DNA of 42,999 nucleotides, taken from positions 1-42,999 of the forward strand of contig CAVIWF010000016.1 of NCBI GenBank assembly GCA_963646285.1, written 5' to 3'. The notes below the pieces were generated by a model. The model saw only the letters and a program-made list of their open reading frames with translations. It had not been told where the DNA came from and made no database searches. The stretch comes from CAKUFA01 sp963646285. Lineage in GTDB: Bacteria; Bacillota; Clostridia; Christensenellales; Aristaeellaceae. Every line of letters begins with the position of its first letter. The first letter of the stretch is position 1. The position numbers were made by a program, and so were the translations under genes. Positions 24,818 through 32,351 of the stretch are shown one piece after another.

Positions 24818-26167
24818 TTGTCCGTGTTTGGAACGCGTCTGTTTCCCGGCGGAATCCATCCCCATGAGGGAGAAAACGGCAAAGCCGTCAATGGCGGAAA
24901 CGCTATTGTAGAGCTGGCCGCACCGCCGCGGGTTGTCATTCCGCTGTCGCAGCACATTGGTGCACCGGCAAAGGCAACAGTCAATAAGGGAGACTTGGTC
25001 AAGATTGGCCAGGTGATTGGTGAAGCCGGGGGATTTGTATCCGCACCGGTGCATTCGTCTGTGTCCGGTAAAGTGGTGGCTGTGCAGAACTGCGTGCTGG
25101 CCAACGGCAGTGAATCACTGGCAGTCGTCATTGATAATGACTATCAGGATACTTGGGTGGAGCTTACCCCCTGTGATCATCCTGAATCGCTGACCAAGGA
25201 AGAGCTTGCCAAGATTGTGCGGGATGCCGGCATTGTGGGCATGGGCGGCGCAACCTTCCCTACGGCTGTCAAGCTGTCTCCTGCACCGGGCAAAACCATC
25301 GAAAAGCTGATCATCAACGGTGCTGAATGCGAGCCTTATCTGACGGCGGATCATCGTTTGATGCTGGAAAAGGCGGACGAAATCATTGACGGCCTTCATC
25401 TGATGATGCTGGCACTGGATGTGAAGGAAGCTGTCATTGGCGTTGAAAACAACAAGCTGGATGCCATTACGGCGCTGCAGTCTGCTGCTGCAAATGTGGA
25501 AGGCATTACGGTGAAGGCACTGCCTGTCCGTTACCCACAGGGCGGTGAAAAGCAGCTGGTCTATGCCATCACCAAGCGGAAGGTTCCCTGCGGCGGTCTG
25601 CCGCTGGATGTGGGCTGCGTGGTCTGCAACGTGGGTACGGTGTACGCCATTGATCAGGCCATTCGTAAGGGCATGCCCTTGATTCGCCGGGTAACCACTG
25701 TCGGCGGTCTGGTGAATAACCCCGGCAACTTCCTTGTGCGGGTGGGCACGCCGGTGGAGGCCCTGATTGAAGCCTGCGGCGGTATGAAGGCCAATGTGAA
25801 GCAGTTTATTTACGGCGGTCCCATGATGGGCATGGCCATCTGCCGCACGGACATTCCTGTGACCAAGGGCTGCTCCGGCATCCTGTGCCTTGGGGAAGAA
25901 GCCATGGAGCCCATGGAGAGTGCCTGCATTCGCTGCGGCCGCTGCATCCAGGCCTGCCCCATGAAGCTGACCCCTGCCCGCATGGATGCTGCCATCCGCA
26001 ATGGCAAGTATGAAGCGGCAGAACAGTACGGCGTTATGAACTGCATCGAGTGCGGTGCCTGCACCTTTGTGTGCCCTGCAAAGCGCAGCCTGACCCAGTC
26101 CTGCCGTATGGCGAAAAAAGTGATTACCACCCGCCGCAAGCAGGCGGCTGCAAAGAAGGAGGGTTGA
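24818..26167 (+). CDS. rnfC: Rnf complex subunit RnfC (NADH/FMN and Fe-S subunit)
   Basis: This 449-residue peripheral subunit has an N-terminal barrel domain (FPGGIHPHEGEN), the NADH/FMN-binding Rossmann-type region with GMGGATFPTAVKL and GAECEPYLTADHRL, a SLBB-like domain, and two C-terminal [4Fe-4S] motifs, CIRCGRCIQACP and CIECGACTFVCP. It exchanges electrons with NAD+ on the cytoplasmic side. The start is TTG 24818 or GTG 24824; the GGAAGGGGG site is 4 or 10 bases away respectively. It is the first gene of the rnf operon and is followed by rnfD after 3 bp. Confidence 0.94.
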   Translation: MSVFGTRLFPGGIHPHEGENGKAVNGGNAIVELAAPPRVVIPLSQHIGAPAKATVNKGDLVKIGQVIGEAGGFVSAPVHSSVSGKVVAVQNCVLANGSESLAVVIDNDYQDTWVELTPCDHPESLTKEELAKIVRDAGIVGMGGATFPTAVKLSPAPGKTIEKLIINGAECEPYLTADHRLMLEKADEIIDGLHLMMLALDVKEAVIGVENNKLDAITALQSAAANVEGITVKALPVRYPQGGEKQLVYAITKRKVPCGGLPLDVGCVVCNVGTVYAIDQAIRKGMPLIRRVTTVGGLVNNPGNFLVRVGTPVEALIEACGGMKANVKQFIYGGPMMGMAICRTDIPVTKGCSGILCLGEEAMEPMESACIRCGRCIQACPMKLTPARMDAAIRNGKYEAAEQYGVMNCIECGACTFVCPAKRSLTQSCRMAKKVITTRRKQAAAKKEG

Positions 26168-26170
26168 CCT

Positions 26171-27112
26171 ATGCAGAAATCTTTGGCTGTATCCTCCTCG
26201 CCGCATCTGCGGGCAAAAGCCTCAACGAGGCGGATTATGCAGGATGTGTGCATTGCTCTGGCTCCGGCCGGCATTGCAAGCATCGTTCTCTTCGGCTATC
26301 ATGCAGCACTGCTGATTGCGGTTTCCGTGATTACTGCTGTTCTGGCCGAGTTCCTCTATGAAAAGCTGACGAAGCAAAAGTCTACCATTGGTGACTGGAG
26401 TGCTGTTGTTACCGGCTTGCTGCTGGCCTATAACCTGCCGGCAGATGCACCGGTGTGGATTGCCGTCATCGGCAGCCTGCTGGCCATTATTCTGGTAAAG
26501 CAGATTTTTGGCGGCATTGGCAGTAACTTCATGAACCCCGCTTTGGCTGCCCGTGCCATCCTGTTCATCAGCTGGAGCGGCATTATGGCAAGCTATCCTG
26601 CAACGAAGTTTGCAGCAGATGCTACCTCCAGTGCAACGCCTCTGGCAACCCTGGGCGGCGGCACGGTAGAAGGTTTGAACCTGATGGATCTGCTGCTGGG
26701 CAACTGCGGCGGCGTGCTGGGTGAAACCTGCAAGCTGGCCATTATTGCCGGCGGCATTTACCTGCTGGTTCGCAAGGTGATTGACTGGCGCATTCCCGTT
26801 TCCTTCATTGGCACCGTGTTCATCTGCTATCTGTTGAAGGATGGCGCAGAAGTTGCGCTGTACCAGATCCTTGCAGGCGGCCTGATGCTGGGTGCATTCT
26901 TCATGGCAACGGACTATGCCACCAGCCCTGTTACCAACATCGGCAAACTGATCATGGGCGTTGGCTGCGGCATCCTGCTGTTTGTCATCCGTGCTTATGC
27001 TTCCTATCCGGAAGGATGCAGCTTTGCCATCCTGTTCATGAACGTGGTAACGCCTACCATTGATAAGTTTACCATGCCGAAACCTTTTGGGGAGGTGAAG
27101 AAGCATGGCTAA
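26171..27112 (+). CDS. rnfD: Rnf complex subunit RnfD (flavinylated membrane subunit)
   Basis: This 313-residue integral membrane protein has about eight to ten helices and the covalent FMN motif SSATPLA at 153-159, with Thr156 as the predicted attachment residue. GSNFMNPALAARA near 117-129 is also typical of RnfD/NqrB. Flavinylation needs an ApbE transferase, which is not in this window. ATG 26171 follows GGAGGG. Its end overlaps the rnfE start by 8 bp, leaving no space for rnfG. Confidence 0.94.
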   Translation: MQKSLAVSSSPHLRAKASTRRIMQDVCIALAPAGIASIVLFGYHAALLIAVSVITAVLAEFLYEKLTKQKSTIGDWSAVVTGLLLAYNLPADAPVWIAVIGSLLAIILVKQIFGGIGSNFMNPALAARAILFISWSGIMASYPATKFAADATSSATPLATLGGGTVEGLNLMDLLLGNCGGVLGETCKLAIIAGGIYLLVRKVIDWRIPVSFIGTVFICYLLKDGAEVALYQILAGGLMLGAFFMATDYATSPVTNIGKLIMGVGCGILLFVIRAYASYPEGCSFAILFMNVVTPTIDKFTMPKPFGEVKKHG

Positions 27113-27746
27113 GGATCAAAAGAACAGCTTCTTCAAGGTCTTCTTGAATGGCCTGATTACCGAGAACCCTACCTTTGTGTTGATGCTGGGCATGTGCCCC
27201 ACCTTGGGCATTACAACGGCAGCCTCCAGCGGCATTGGCATGGGTCTGGCTACCACCGCTGTGCTGGTGTGCTCCAACCTGTTCATTTCTCTGCTGCGGA
27301 ATGTGATTTCCGATAAGATTCGTATCCCTGCCTTCGTGGTGGTGATTGCTTCCTTCGTGAGCATTGTGGAAATGCTGCTGAAGGCCTTCCTGCCGGATCT
27401 GAGCCAGACCCTGGGCGTGTACATTCCGCTGATCGTGGTGAACTGCATTATCTTTGCCCGTGCAGAGTCCTTTGCATTCAAGAATCCGCCCTTGGCTTCC
27501 CTGGCAGACGGCTTGGGCATGGGTCTTGGCTTCACCTTTGCCATTACCCTGCTGAGCTGCATCCGTGAGCTGCTGGGCAGCGGAACCATCTTCGGCGTGC
27601 AGATCATGCCTGCGGCTTATCAGCCTATGGAAATCATGCTGAAGGTTCCCGGCGGCTTCATTACCCTGGGTCTGCTGCTGGTGCTGGTCAATGCCATTAA
27701 GAAGTCTGCGGCTGCCAAAAAGGCCGGAAAGGAGAAGCTGGCATGA
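27105..27746 (+). CDS. rnfE: Rnf complex subunit RnfE
   Basis: This 213-residue membrane subunit of the RnfA/RnfE (NqrE/NqrD) fold has NPTFVLMLGMCPTLGITTAA with Cys31 and VVNCIIFARAE with Cys114; these two cysteines help bind the intramembrane Fe-S cluster shared with RnfA in family structures. LLSCIRELLGSGTIFG supports RnfE rather than RnfA. The GAGGTGAAG ribosome site lies inside the end of rnfD, so the two are coupled. It overlaps rnfA by 4 bp. Confidence 0.94.
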   Translation: MAKDQKNSFFKVFLNGLITENPTFVLMLGMCPTLGITTAASSGIGMGLATTAVLVCSNLFISLLRNVISDKIRIPAFVVVIASFVSIVEMLLKAFLPDLSQTLGVYIPLIVVNCIIFARAESFAFKNPPLASLADGLGMGLGFTFAITLLSCIRELLGSGTIFGVQIMPAAYQPMEIMLKVPGGFITLGLLLVLVNAIKKSAAAKKAGKEKLA

Positions 27747-28321
27747 ATACCTACTTGACCATTCTGGTCGGCTCTCTTCTGGTAAACAACTATGTCATGA
27801 ACAAGTTCCTCGGCATTTGTGCCTTCCTGGGTGTGTCCAAGAAAATGGACACCGCCTTCGGCATGGGCATGGCTGTGACCTTTGTTATGACCCTGTCTTC
27901 TCTGATGACCTGGCTGGTGGAGCATTACCTGCTGATCCCGCTGGATCTGATGTACATGCGCACCATTGCCTTCATCCTGGTCATTGCCGTGTTGGTACAG
28001 GTGGTGGAAATGGCACTGAAGAAGTACAGCTATTCCCTGTATCAGGCACTGGGCGTTTACCTGCCTCTGATTACCACCAACTGCGCTGTGCTGGGTGTGG
28101 CTGTGCTGAACTCCGACAGCGGCTATGGCCTGGTGGAAAGCGTGCTCAGCGGCTGCTGCGCTGCTCTGGGCTTCACGCTGTCCATTGTTCTCTTTTCCGG
28201 CATTCGGGAACGCTTGGCAAACAGCCATATGCCGAAGTGGATGGATGGCTTCCCCGGTGCCCTGATTACCGCCGGCCTGATGGCTATTGCTTTCTCCGGC
28301 TTCGGCGGTCTCATCAAGTAA
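27743..28321 (+). CDS. rnfA: Rnf complex subunit RnfA
   Basis: This 192-residue membrane subunit shows LVNNYVMNKFLGICAFLGVSKK with Cys26 and TTNCAVLG with Cys114, the partner cysteines to RnfE for the intramembrane cluster. Six hydrophobic helices are visible and the length is typical. GGAAAGGAG precedes the ATG inside rnfE. It probably relays electrons from RnfB through the membrane. Confidence 0.95.
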   Translation: MNTYLTILVGSLLVNNYVMNKFLGICAFLGVSKKMDTAFGMGMAVTFVMTLSSLMTWLVEHYLLIPLDLMYMRTIAFILVIAVLVQVVEMALKKYSYSLYQALGVYLPLITTNCAVLGVAVLNSDSGYGLVESVLSGCCAALGFTLSIVLFSGIRERLANSHMPKWMDGFPGALITAGLMAIAFSGFGGLIK

Positions 28322-28359
28322 GGGTATATCGCGAACTCAATCAATAAGGAGGACACATC

Positions 28360-29415
28360 GTGGAGATTTTGTATGCGGCCCTCGCGCTGGGCGGCATGGG
28401 TCTTTTGTTTGGCATCCTGCTGACGGTTGCTTCCAAGGTATTCGCGGTACCCGGAAACCCTCAGCGTGATGCCGTGCGTGAAGTGCTGCCCGGCGCAAAC
28501 TGCGGCGGCTGCGGCTTCCCTGGTTGTGACGGCTGCGCCGATGCCATTGCATCCGGCAAGGCTCCTGTGAATGCTTGTCCGGTTGGCGGTGCAGAGGTAG
28601 CTGCAAAGGTCGCCAAGATCATGGGCGTTGAAGCAGTTGATACTGGCGTAAAGAAGGTTGCTACGGTTCTTTGCCAGGGCGACATTGAGCACTGCGGCAA
28701 CAAGTTCAACTATACGGGCATTCAGGACTGCGTTGCAGCGTCCCTGGTCAGTGATGGCAATCGTATGTGCAAGTATGCTTGCCTTGGCTTGGGAACATGC
28801 ACCCGTGCCTGCCCCTTTGATGCGATTCATATTGATGAGCGTCTGAAGATTGCCGTGGTGGATGAAGAAAAGTGCCAGAGCTGCGGTAAGTGCGTTGCTG
28901 CCTGCCCCAAGCACGTACTGGAGCTGCTGCCGGCTCGCCAGCCTGTACAGCTGCGCTGCCGTGCTGCAGAGCGTGGCAAGCTGGTATCTGACAATTGCAA
29001 AATTGGCTGTATCGGCTGCACCCGCTGTGAAAAGGCCTGCAAGTTTGGTGCCATTACCATGGTGAACAATCTGCCTGTGATCGATCGTGAAAAGTGCCGT
29101 GGCTGCATGATGTGCGCCGAAGCCTGCCCGACCGGTGCATTGACGGCTGATTGGGATCACCGCAAGGAAGCTGTCATTGACAAAGACGTCTGCATTGGCT
29201 GCGGCATGTGCAAGCGTACCTGTCAGTTTGAGGCAGTGGCTGGTGAGGTTCGTCATCCTCATGACATCACCGATGCCTGCACCGGCTGCGGTGCCTGCGC
29301 TGAAAAGTGCCCCAAGAAGTGCATTACCATGCGTGTGCGCAATCACGTCCGTGATGCCAATGCCAAGGTGGGCACCACACCTGAAAAGGTGTTGGAAGCC
29401 AAGGAAAGCAAATAA
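28360..29415 (+). CDS. rnfB: Rnf complex subunit RnfB (multi-cluster ferredoxin subunit)
   Basis: This 351-residue subunit has an N-terminal membrane anchor (residues 1-27), the NCGGCGFPGCDGCADAI cluster motif plus ACPVGG, then six further cysteine motifs: CKYACLGLGTCTRACP, CQSCGKCVAACP, CIGCTRCEKACK, CRGCMMCAEACP, CIGCGMCKRTCQ and CTGCGACAEKCP. This gives seven candidate [4Fe-4S] clusters, more than in E. coli RnfB (about half this length of ferredoxin domain) and in keeping with long clostridial RnfB proteins. It takes electrons from reduced ferredoxin. The GTG start at 28360 follows AAGGAGGA by about 7 bases. Confidence 0.95.
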   Translation: MEILYAALALGGMGLLFGILLTVASKVFAVPGNPQRDAVREVLPGANCGGCGFPGCDGCADAIASGKAPVNACPVGGAEVAAKVAKIMGVEAVDTGVKKVATVLCQGDIEHCGNKFNYTGIQDCVAASLVSDGNRMCKYACLGLGTCTRACPFDAIHIDERLKIAVVDEEKCQSCGKCVAACPKHVLELLPARQPVQLRCRAAERGKLVSDNCKIGCIGCTRCEKACKFGAITMVNNLPVIDREKCRGCMMCAEACPTGALTADWDHRKEAVIDKDVCIGCGMCKRTCQFEAVAGEVRHPHDITDACTGCGACAEKCPKKCITMRVRNHVRDANAKVGTTPEKVLEAKESK

Positions 29416-29432
29416 CAATAAATAATCAAAAG

Positions 29433-29465
29433 CCGAGGTTGAAGTAATGTTCAATCTCGGTTTTT
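29433..29465 (+). terminator. Terminator of the rnf operon
   Basis: CCGAGGTTGAA (29433-29443) pairs with TTCAATCTCGG (29450-29460) with one G-T pair, followed by TTTTT. A-rich sequence on the other side means it could also work on the minus strand. Confidence 0.9.
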
Positions 29466-29549
29466 GTCGATTTTCCTTCAATAGCAAGCAATCTCTCGGT
29501 CGCACCAGCAAGCTGCTGCTCTAATTCCTCCTTCTTATACCACCCCCCG

Positions 29550-29578
29550 TTGCGTTTCTACTACCAAATCGGTATAAT
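29550..29578 (+). promoter_or_regulatory. Promoter of the DUF951-lepB pair
   Basis: TTGCGT (29550-29555), 17 bases, TATAAT (29573-29578), 37 bp before the ATG. Confidence 0.7.
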
Positions 29579-29614
29579 AGTGGCGGCAACATCAGAAAAA
29601 CGGAGGTCGTCTCA

Positions 29615-29821
29615 ATGGAAGAGATTCGCTTGGGCGATATTGTGCAGACCAGAAAACAGCATCCCTGCGGCAGCAGCGAATGGACCGTAATCCGCACCGG
29701 CGCTGATATTAAAATCCGCTGCAACGGATGCGGACGAATTGTGATGATGGATCGGGAAACTTTTTTGAAGCGCCGCCGGAAAGTGCTGGTGCAGGGGCCC
29801 GAACCGTCATTACAGCTTTGA
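29615..29821 (+). CDS. DUF951 family small protein (YyzM-like)
   Basis: This 68-residue basic protein matches the DUF951 pattern: LGDIVQTRKQHPCGSSEW, then IKIRCNGCGR and a KRRRKVL tail. Its Cys-Gly-Ser and CNGCG motifs suggest a small metal-binding or nucleic-acid-binding fold; no function is established. CGGAGG lies 7 bases before the ATG. It lies 18 bp before lepB. Confidence 0.88.
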   Translation: MEEIRLGDIVQTRKQHPCGSSEWTVIRTGADIKIRCNGCGRIVMMDRETFLKRRRKVLVQGPEPSLQL

Positions 29822-29839
29822 TGCAGGCGGAGGAAAATC

Positions 29840-30394
29840 GTGTTAACGGATTTGGCACTCCTTGTTTTTGCTGTTATGCTTGTGCTGCTGCTGCGCTTTT
29901 TTGTGCTGGAGTTTTCGATTGTGCGTGGCAACAGCATGCGATCCACCTTGCACAACGGCAATGTAATGTTCGTTTCGATTCTTACTTATCGCCTGCGTTC
30001 GCCGAAACGGCAGGAAATTGTGATCTGCCATTATCCCAAAAGGCGAATGAAGCACATGCCTTTTTTGAAGCAGCAATTTGTGAAGCGGGTCATCGGTCTT
30101 CCAGGGGAAACCGTTGAAATCGTGGATGGCATCGTGCACATTAACGGCGAGCCTTTGCCGGAACCCTATTTGAACCCGACGCACAATCAGCGGCTGCGAA
30201 GCTATCCGCCGGTGACGCTGGGGGAGCATCAGTACTTTGTTATGGGGGATAATCGGGATAATTCCAATGACAGCCGAGCCATCGGCCCTTTGGATCAGCA
30301 CATGATTGTCGGGCACGTTTGCTTTTTGATGCACCCCTTGAAAACACTAAAGTTTCCCAAGCTTCAGGCGGAAGAAGTCCACGAAAACGGCTGA
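29840..30394 (+). CDS. lepB: Signal peptidase I
   Basis: This 184-residue membrane protease has one N-terminal transmembrane helix (residues 4-24), nucleophile Ser32 in VRGNSMRSTL, general base Lys82 in FVKRVIGLPGE, and the conserved box MGDNRDNSNDSRAIG near 135-149. It cleaves signal peptides at the outer face of the membrane; the short size is typical of Gram-positive SipS-type enzymes. The start is GTG 29840 after GGAGGAAAA. Confidence 0.93.
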   Translation: MLTDLALLVFAVMLVLLLRFFVLEFSIVRGNSMRSTLHNGNVMFVSILTYRLRSPKRQEIVICHYPKRRMKHMPFLKQQFVKRVIGLPGETVEIVDGIVHINGEPLPEPYLNPTHNQRLRSYPPVTLGEHQYFVMGDNRDNSNDSRAIGPLDQHMIVGHVCFLMHPLKTLKFPKLQAEEVHENG

Positions 30395-30403
30395 ATAAGA
30401 AGA

Positions 30404-30432
30404 TTGACAGAAGGGGCAAAGCTTTGTAAAAT
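30404..30432 (+). promoter_or_regulatory. Promoter of the split transketolase genes
   Basis: TTGACA (30404-30409), 17 bases, TAAAAT (30427-30432). It gives a leader of about 65 bases. Confidence 0.65.
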
Positions 30433-30503
30433 AAAAAAAGCAAGTGCATGCGCATTATTTTTCTGCGCTTGAGGATTGGTTATAATGAGTAGGAGGTACA
30501 TCG

Positions 30504-31319
30504 ATGGATATTCAGATGCTACAGTCCACATGCCGTCAAGTGCGACGGGATATCATCACCATGGTTGCCAAGGCAGGGGCAGGGCATCCGGGCGGATCCT
30601 TGTCCTGCACGGAAACCCTGGTGGCCTTGTATTTTGATGTGATGAAGGGCATTGACCCCAAGGATGATAAGAATCCGAACCGGGATCGCTTTGTGCTCAG
30701 CAAAGGTCATGCTGCACCTGCCCTTTATGGCACCCTGTGCGAACGTGGTTATTTCGGACGGGAAGAATTCGATCACTTCCGCCAGCTTCACGGCATTCTC
30801 CAGGGTCATCCGGATGTCAAGAAATGCCCCGGCGTGGATGCTTCCACCGGTTCCTTGGGACAGGGGATTTCCATTGCGGTGGGCATGGCACTGGGCGCAA
30901 AGAAGACAGGTAACCCGGCTCATGTGTATACCATCATTGGCGATGGCGAATCGGATGAAGGCCTTGTTTGGGAAGCTTCCATGGCTGCCGCCCACTATAA
31001 GCTGGATAACCTGACGGTCATCCTGGACTATAATGGCCTGCAGATTGACGGCAGCAATGATCAGGTTATGAGCTTGGGCAATATTCGTGCCAAGGCAGAG
31101 GCCTTCGGCTATGATGTGATTGAAGTAGCAGACGGCAATGACATGCAGCAGGTGCTGGACGCCCTGCATACCCCTGCCTGCCCCGGAAAGCCCCGCTATA
31201 TCCTTATGCATACATTGAAGGGCAAGGGCGTCAGCTACATGGAAGGTCAGGTTGGCTGGCATGGAAAGGCGCCCAATCAGGAACTTGCAGAACAGGCACT
31301 GAAGGAATTGGAGGGCTGA
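30504..31319 (+). CDS. Transketolase, N-terminal (thiamine-diphosphate) subunit
   Basis: This 271-residue protein covers the first half of transketolase: AGAGHPGGSLSCTETL, KGHAAPALYGTL, the cofactor motif GDGESDEGLVWEA, and DYNGLQIDG. It works with the next gene as a two-subunit transketolase for the non-oxidative pentose phosphate pathway, which would also process pentoses released from pectin side chains. AGGAGG lies upstream of the ATG. The next gene starts 3 bp after it. Confidence 0.93.
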   Translation: MDIQMLQSTCRQVRRDIITMVAKAGAGHPGGSLSCTETLVALYFDVMKGIDPKDDKNPNRDRFVLSKGHAAPALYGTLCERGYFGREEFDHFRQLHGILQGHPDVKKCPGVDASTGSLGQGISIAVGMALGAKKTGNPAHVYTIIGDGESDEGLVWEASMAAAHYKLDNLTVILDYNGLQIDGSNDQVMSLGNIRAKAEAFGYDVIEVADGNDMQQVLDALHTPACPGKPRYILMHTLKGKGVSYMEGQVGWHGKAPNQELAEQALKELEG

Positions 31320-31322
31320 GCA

Positions 31323-32249
31323 ATGAGCGAGAAGAAATCTACCCGCGTCGCCTATGGCGAGGCGCTTGTCAAGCTGGGTCAAACCAATGAAAAGGTCGTT
31401 GTGCTGGATGCTGACCTTGCCGCTGCAACCATGACCAATGGCTTTGCCAAGGCTTATCCTGATCGGTTTATCGACTGCGGCATTGCAGAAGCAGACATGG
31501 TGGACATTGCGGCCGGCATGAGCACCATGGGACTGATTCCCTTCTGCTCTACGTTTGCCGTATTTGCCGGACGCTGCTACGATCAGATTCGTAATGGCGT
31601 GTGCTATCCTCACTTCAATGTGAAGTTCGGTTTCTCTCACGCCGGTGTTACCTTGGGTGAAGACGGCGGCAGCCATCAGGCTGTGGAAGATCTGGCTCTG
31701 ATGCGGGTTTTGCCCGGCATGACGGTGCTGGTGCCCAGCGATGCAAATGAAACCTACAAGGCAGTGGAAGCTGCGGCCGCTTTGAATGGCCCTGTTTATA
31801 TCCGCACCGCTCGCCTGCCCTCGATCATCCTGGATGAACAGCCCTTTGTCATTGGCAAGGGCAACGTGCTGAAGGACGGCACGGACGCTGTGATTTTCAC
31901 CTGCGGCATGATGGTGGAGCAGTGCCTTGAGGTTGTGAAGATGCTGGCCGAAAAGGGCGTGGATTGCGCACTGGTCAACATGCACAGTCTGAAGCCTTTT
32001 GACGAGGATCTGGTGCGTTTCTATGCTGCCAAGACGGGAAAAGTGTTCAGTGTGGAAGAACATTCCATCATCGGCGGCTTGGGTGATGCAGTGGCTTCTG
32101 CCATTGCCGGTCACGGCTGCACCTGCTTCAGAAAGATCGGTATTATGGATCGGTTTGGTCAAAGCGGCAAGCCTGCAGATCTGCTTGCTGAGTATGGCTT
32201 GGATGCCGCCCATATTACCGCTCAGGTATTGGAAACTCTCGGCAAATAA
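31323..32249 (+). CDS. Transketolase, C-terminal (pyrimidine-binding) subunit
   Basis: This 308-residue protein holds the pyrimidine and C-terminal domains: the FIDCGIAEADMVDIAAGMS motif with the catalytic Glu that activates the cofactor, HAGVTLGEDGGSHQAVEDLALMR, and a C-terminal SVEEHSIIGGLGDAV region. The split arrangement is common in Firmicutes, archaea and other anaerobes. It is co-transcribed with the N-terminal subunit. Confidence 0.93.
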   Translation: MSEKKSTRVAYGEALVKLGQTNEKVVVLDADLAAATMTNGFAKAYPDRFIDCGIAEADMVDIAAGMSTMGLIPFCSTFAVFAGRCYDQIRNGVCYPHFNVKFGFSHAGVTLGEDGGSHQAVEDLALMRVLPGMTVLVPSDANETYKAVEAAAALNGPVYIRTARLPSIILDEQPFVIGKGNVLKDGTDAVIFTCGMMVEQCLEVVKMLAEKGVDCALVNMHSLKPFDEDLVRFYAAKTGKVFSVEEHSIIGGLGDAVASAIAGHGCTCFRKIGIMDRFGQSGKPADLLAEYGLDAAHITAQVLETLGK

Positions 32250-32272
32250 TTAGGAACACAAATCAAACATTG

Positions 32273-32318
32273 CCACCTGCAGGACGTGTGGGAGCACTGC
32301 CTTGCAGGTGGTTCTTTT
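32273..32318 (+). terminator. Terminator after transketolase
   Basis: CCACCTGCA (32273-32281) pairs perfectly with TGCAGGTGG (32303-32311), then TTCTTTT. Confidence 0.75.
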
Positions 32319-32351
32319 GAAGTCTGCTTGCAGAAAGGGGAGATGAGAACC

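Noticed and set aside
27100..27115. rnfG hidden as a fusion in rnfD or rnfE
   Set aside because: Both proteins have the normal length and contain only membrane-subunit sequence; no FMN-binding domain residues are seen.
30481..30486. TATAAT just before the first transketolase gene as its -10 box
   Set aside because: It lies only 4 bases before the AGGAGG ribosome site, so a transcript from it would start within that site; the TTGACA/TAAAAT pair at 30404-30432 is better placed.
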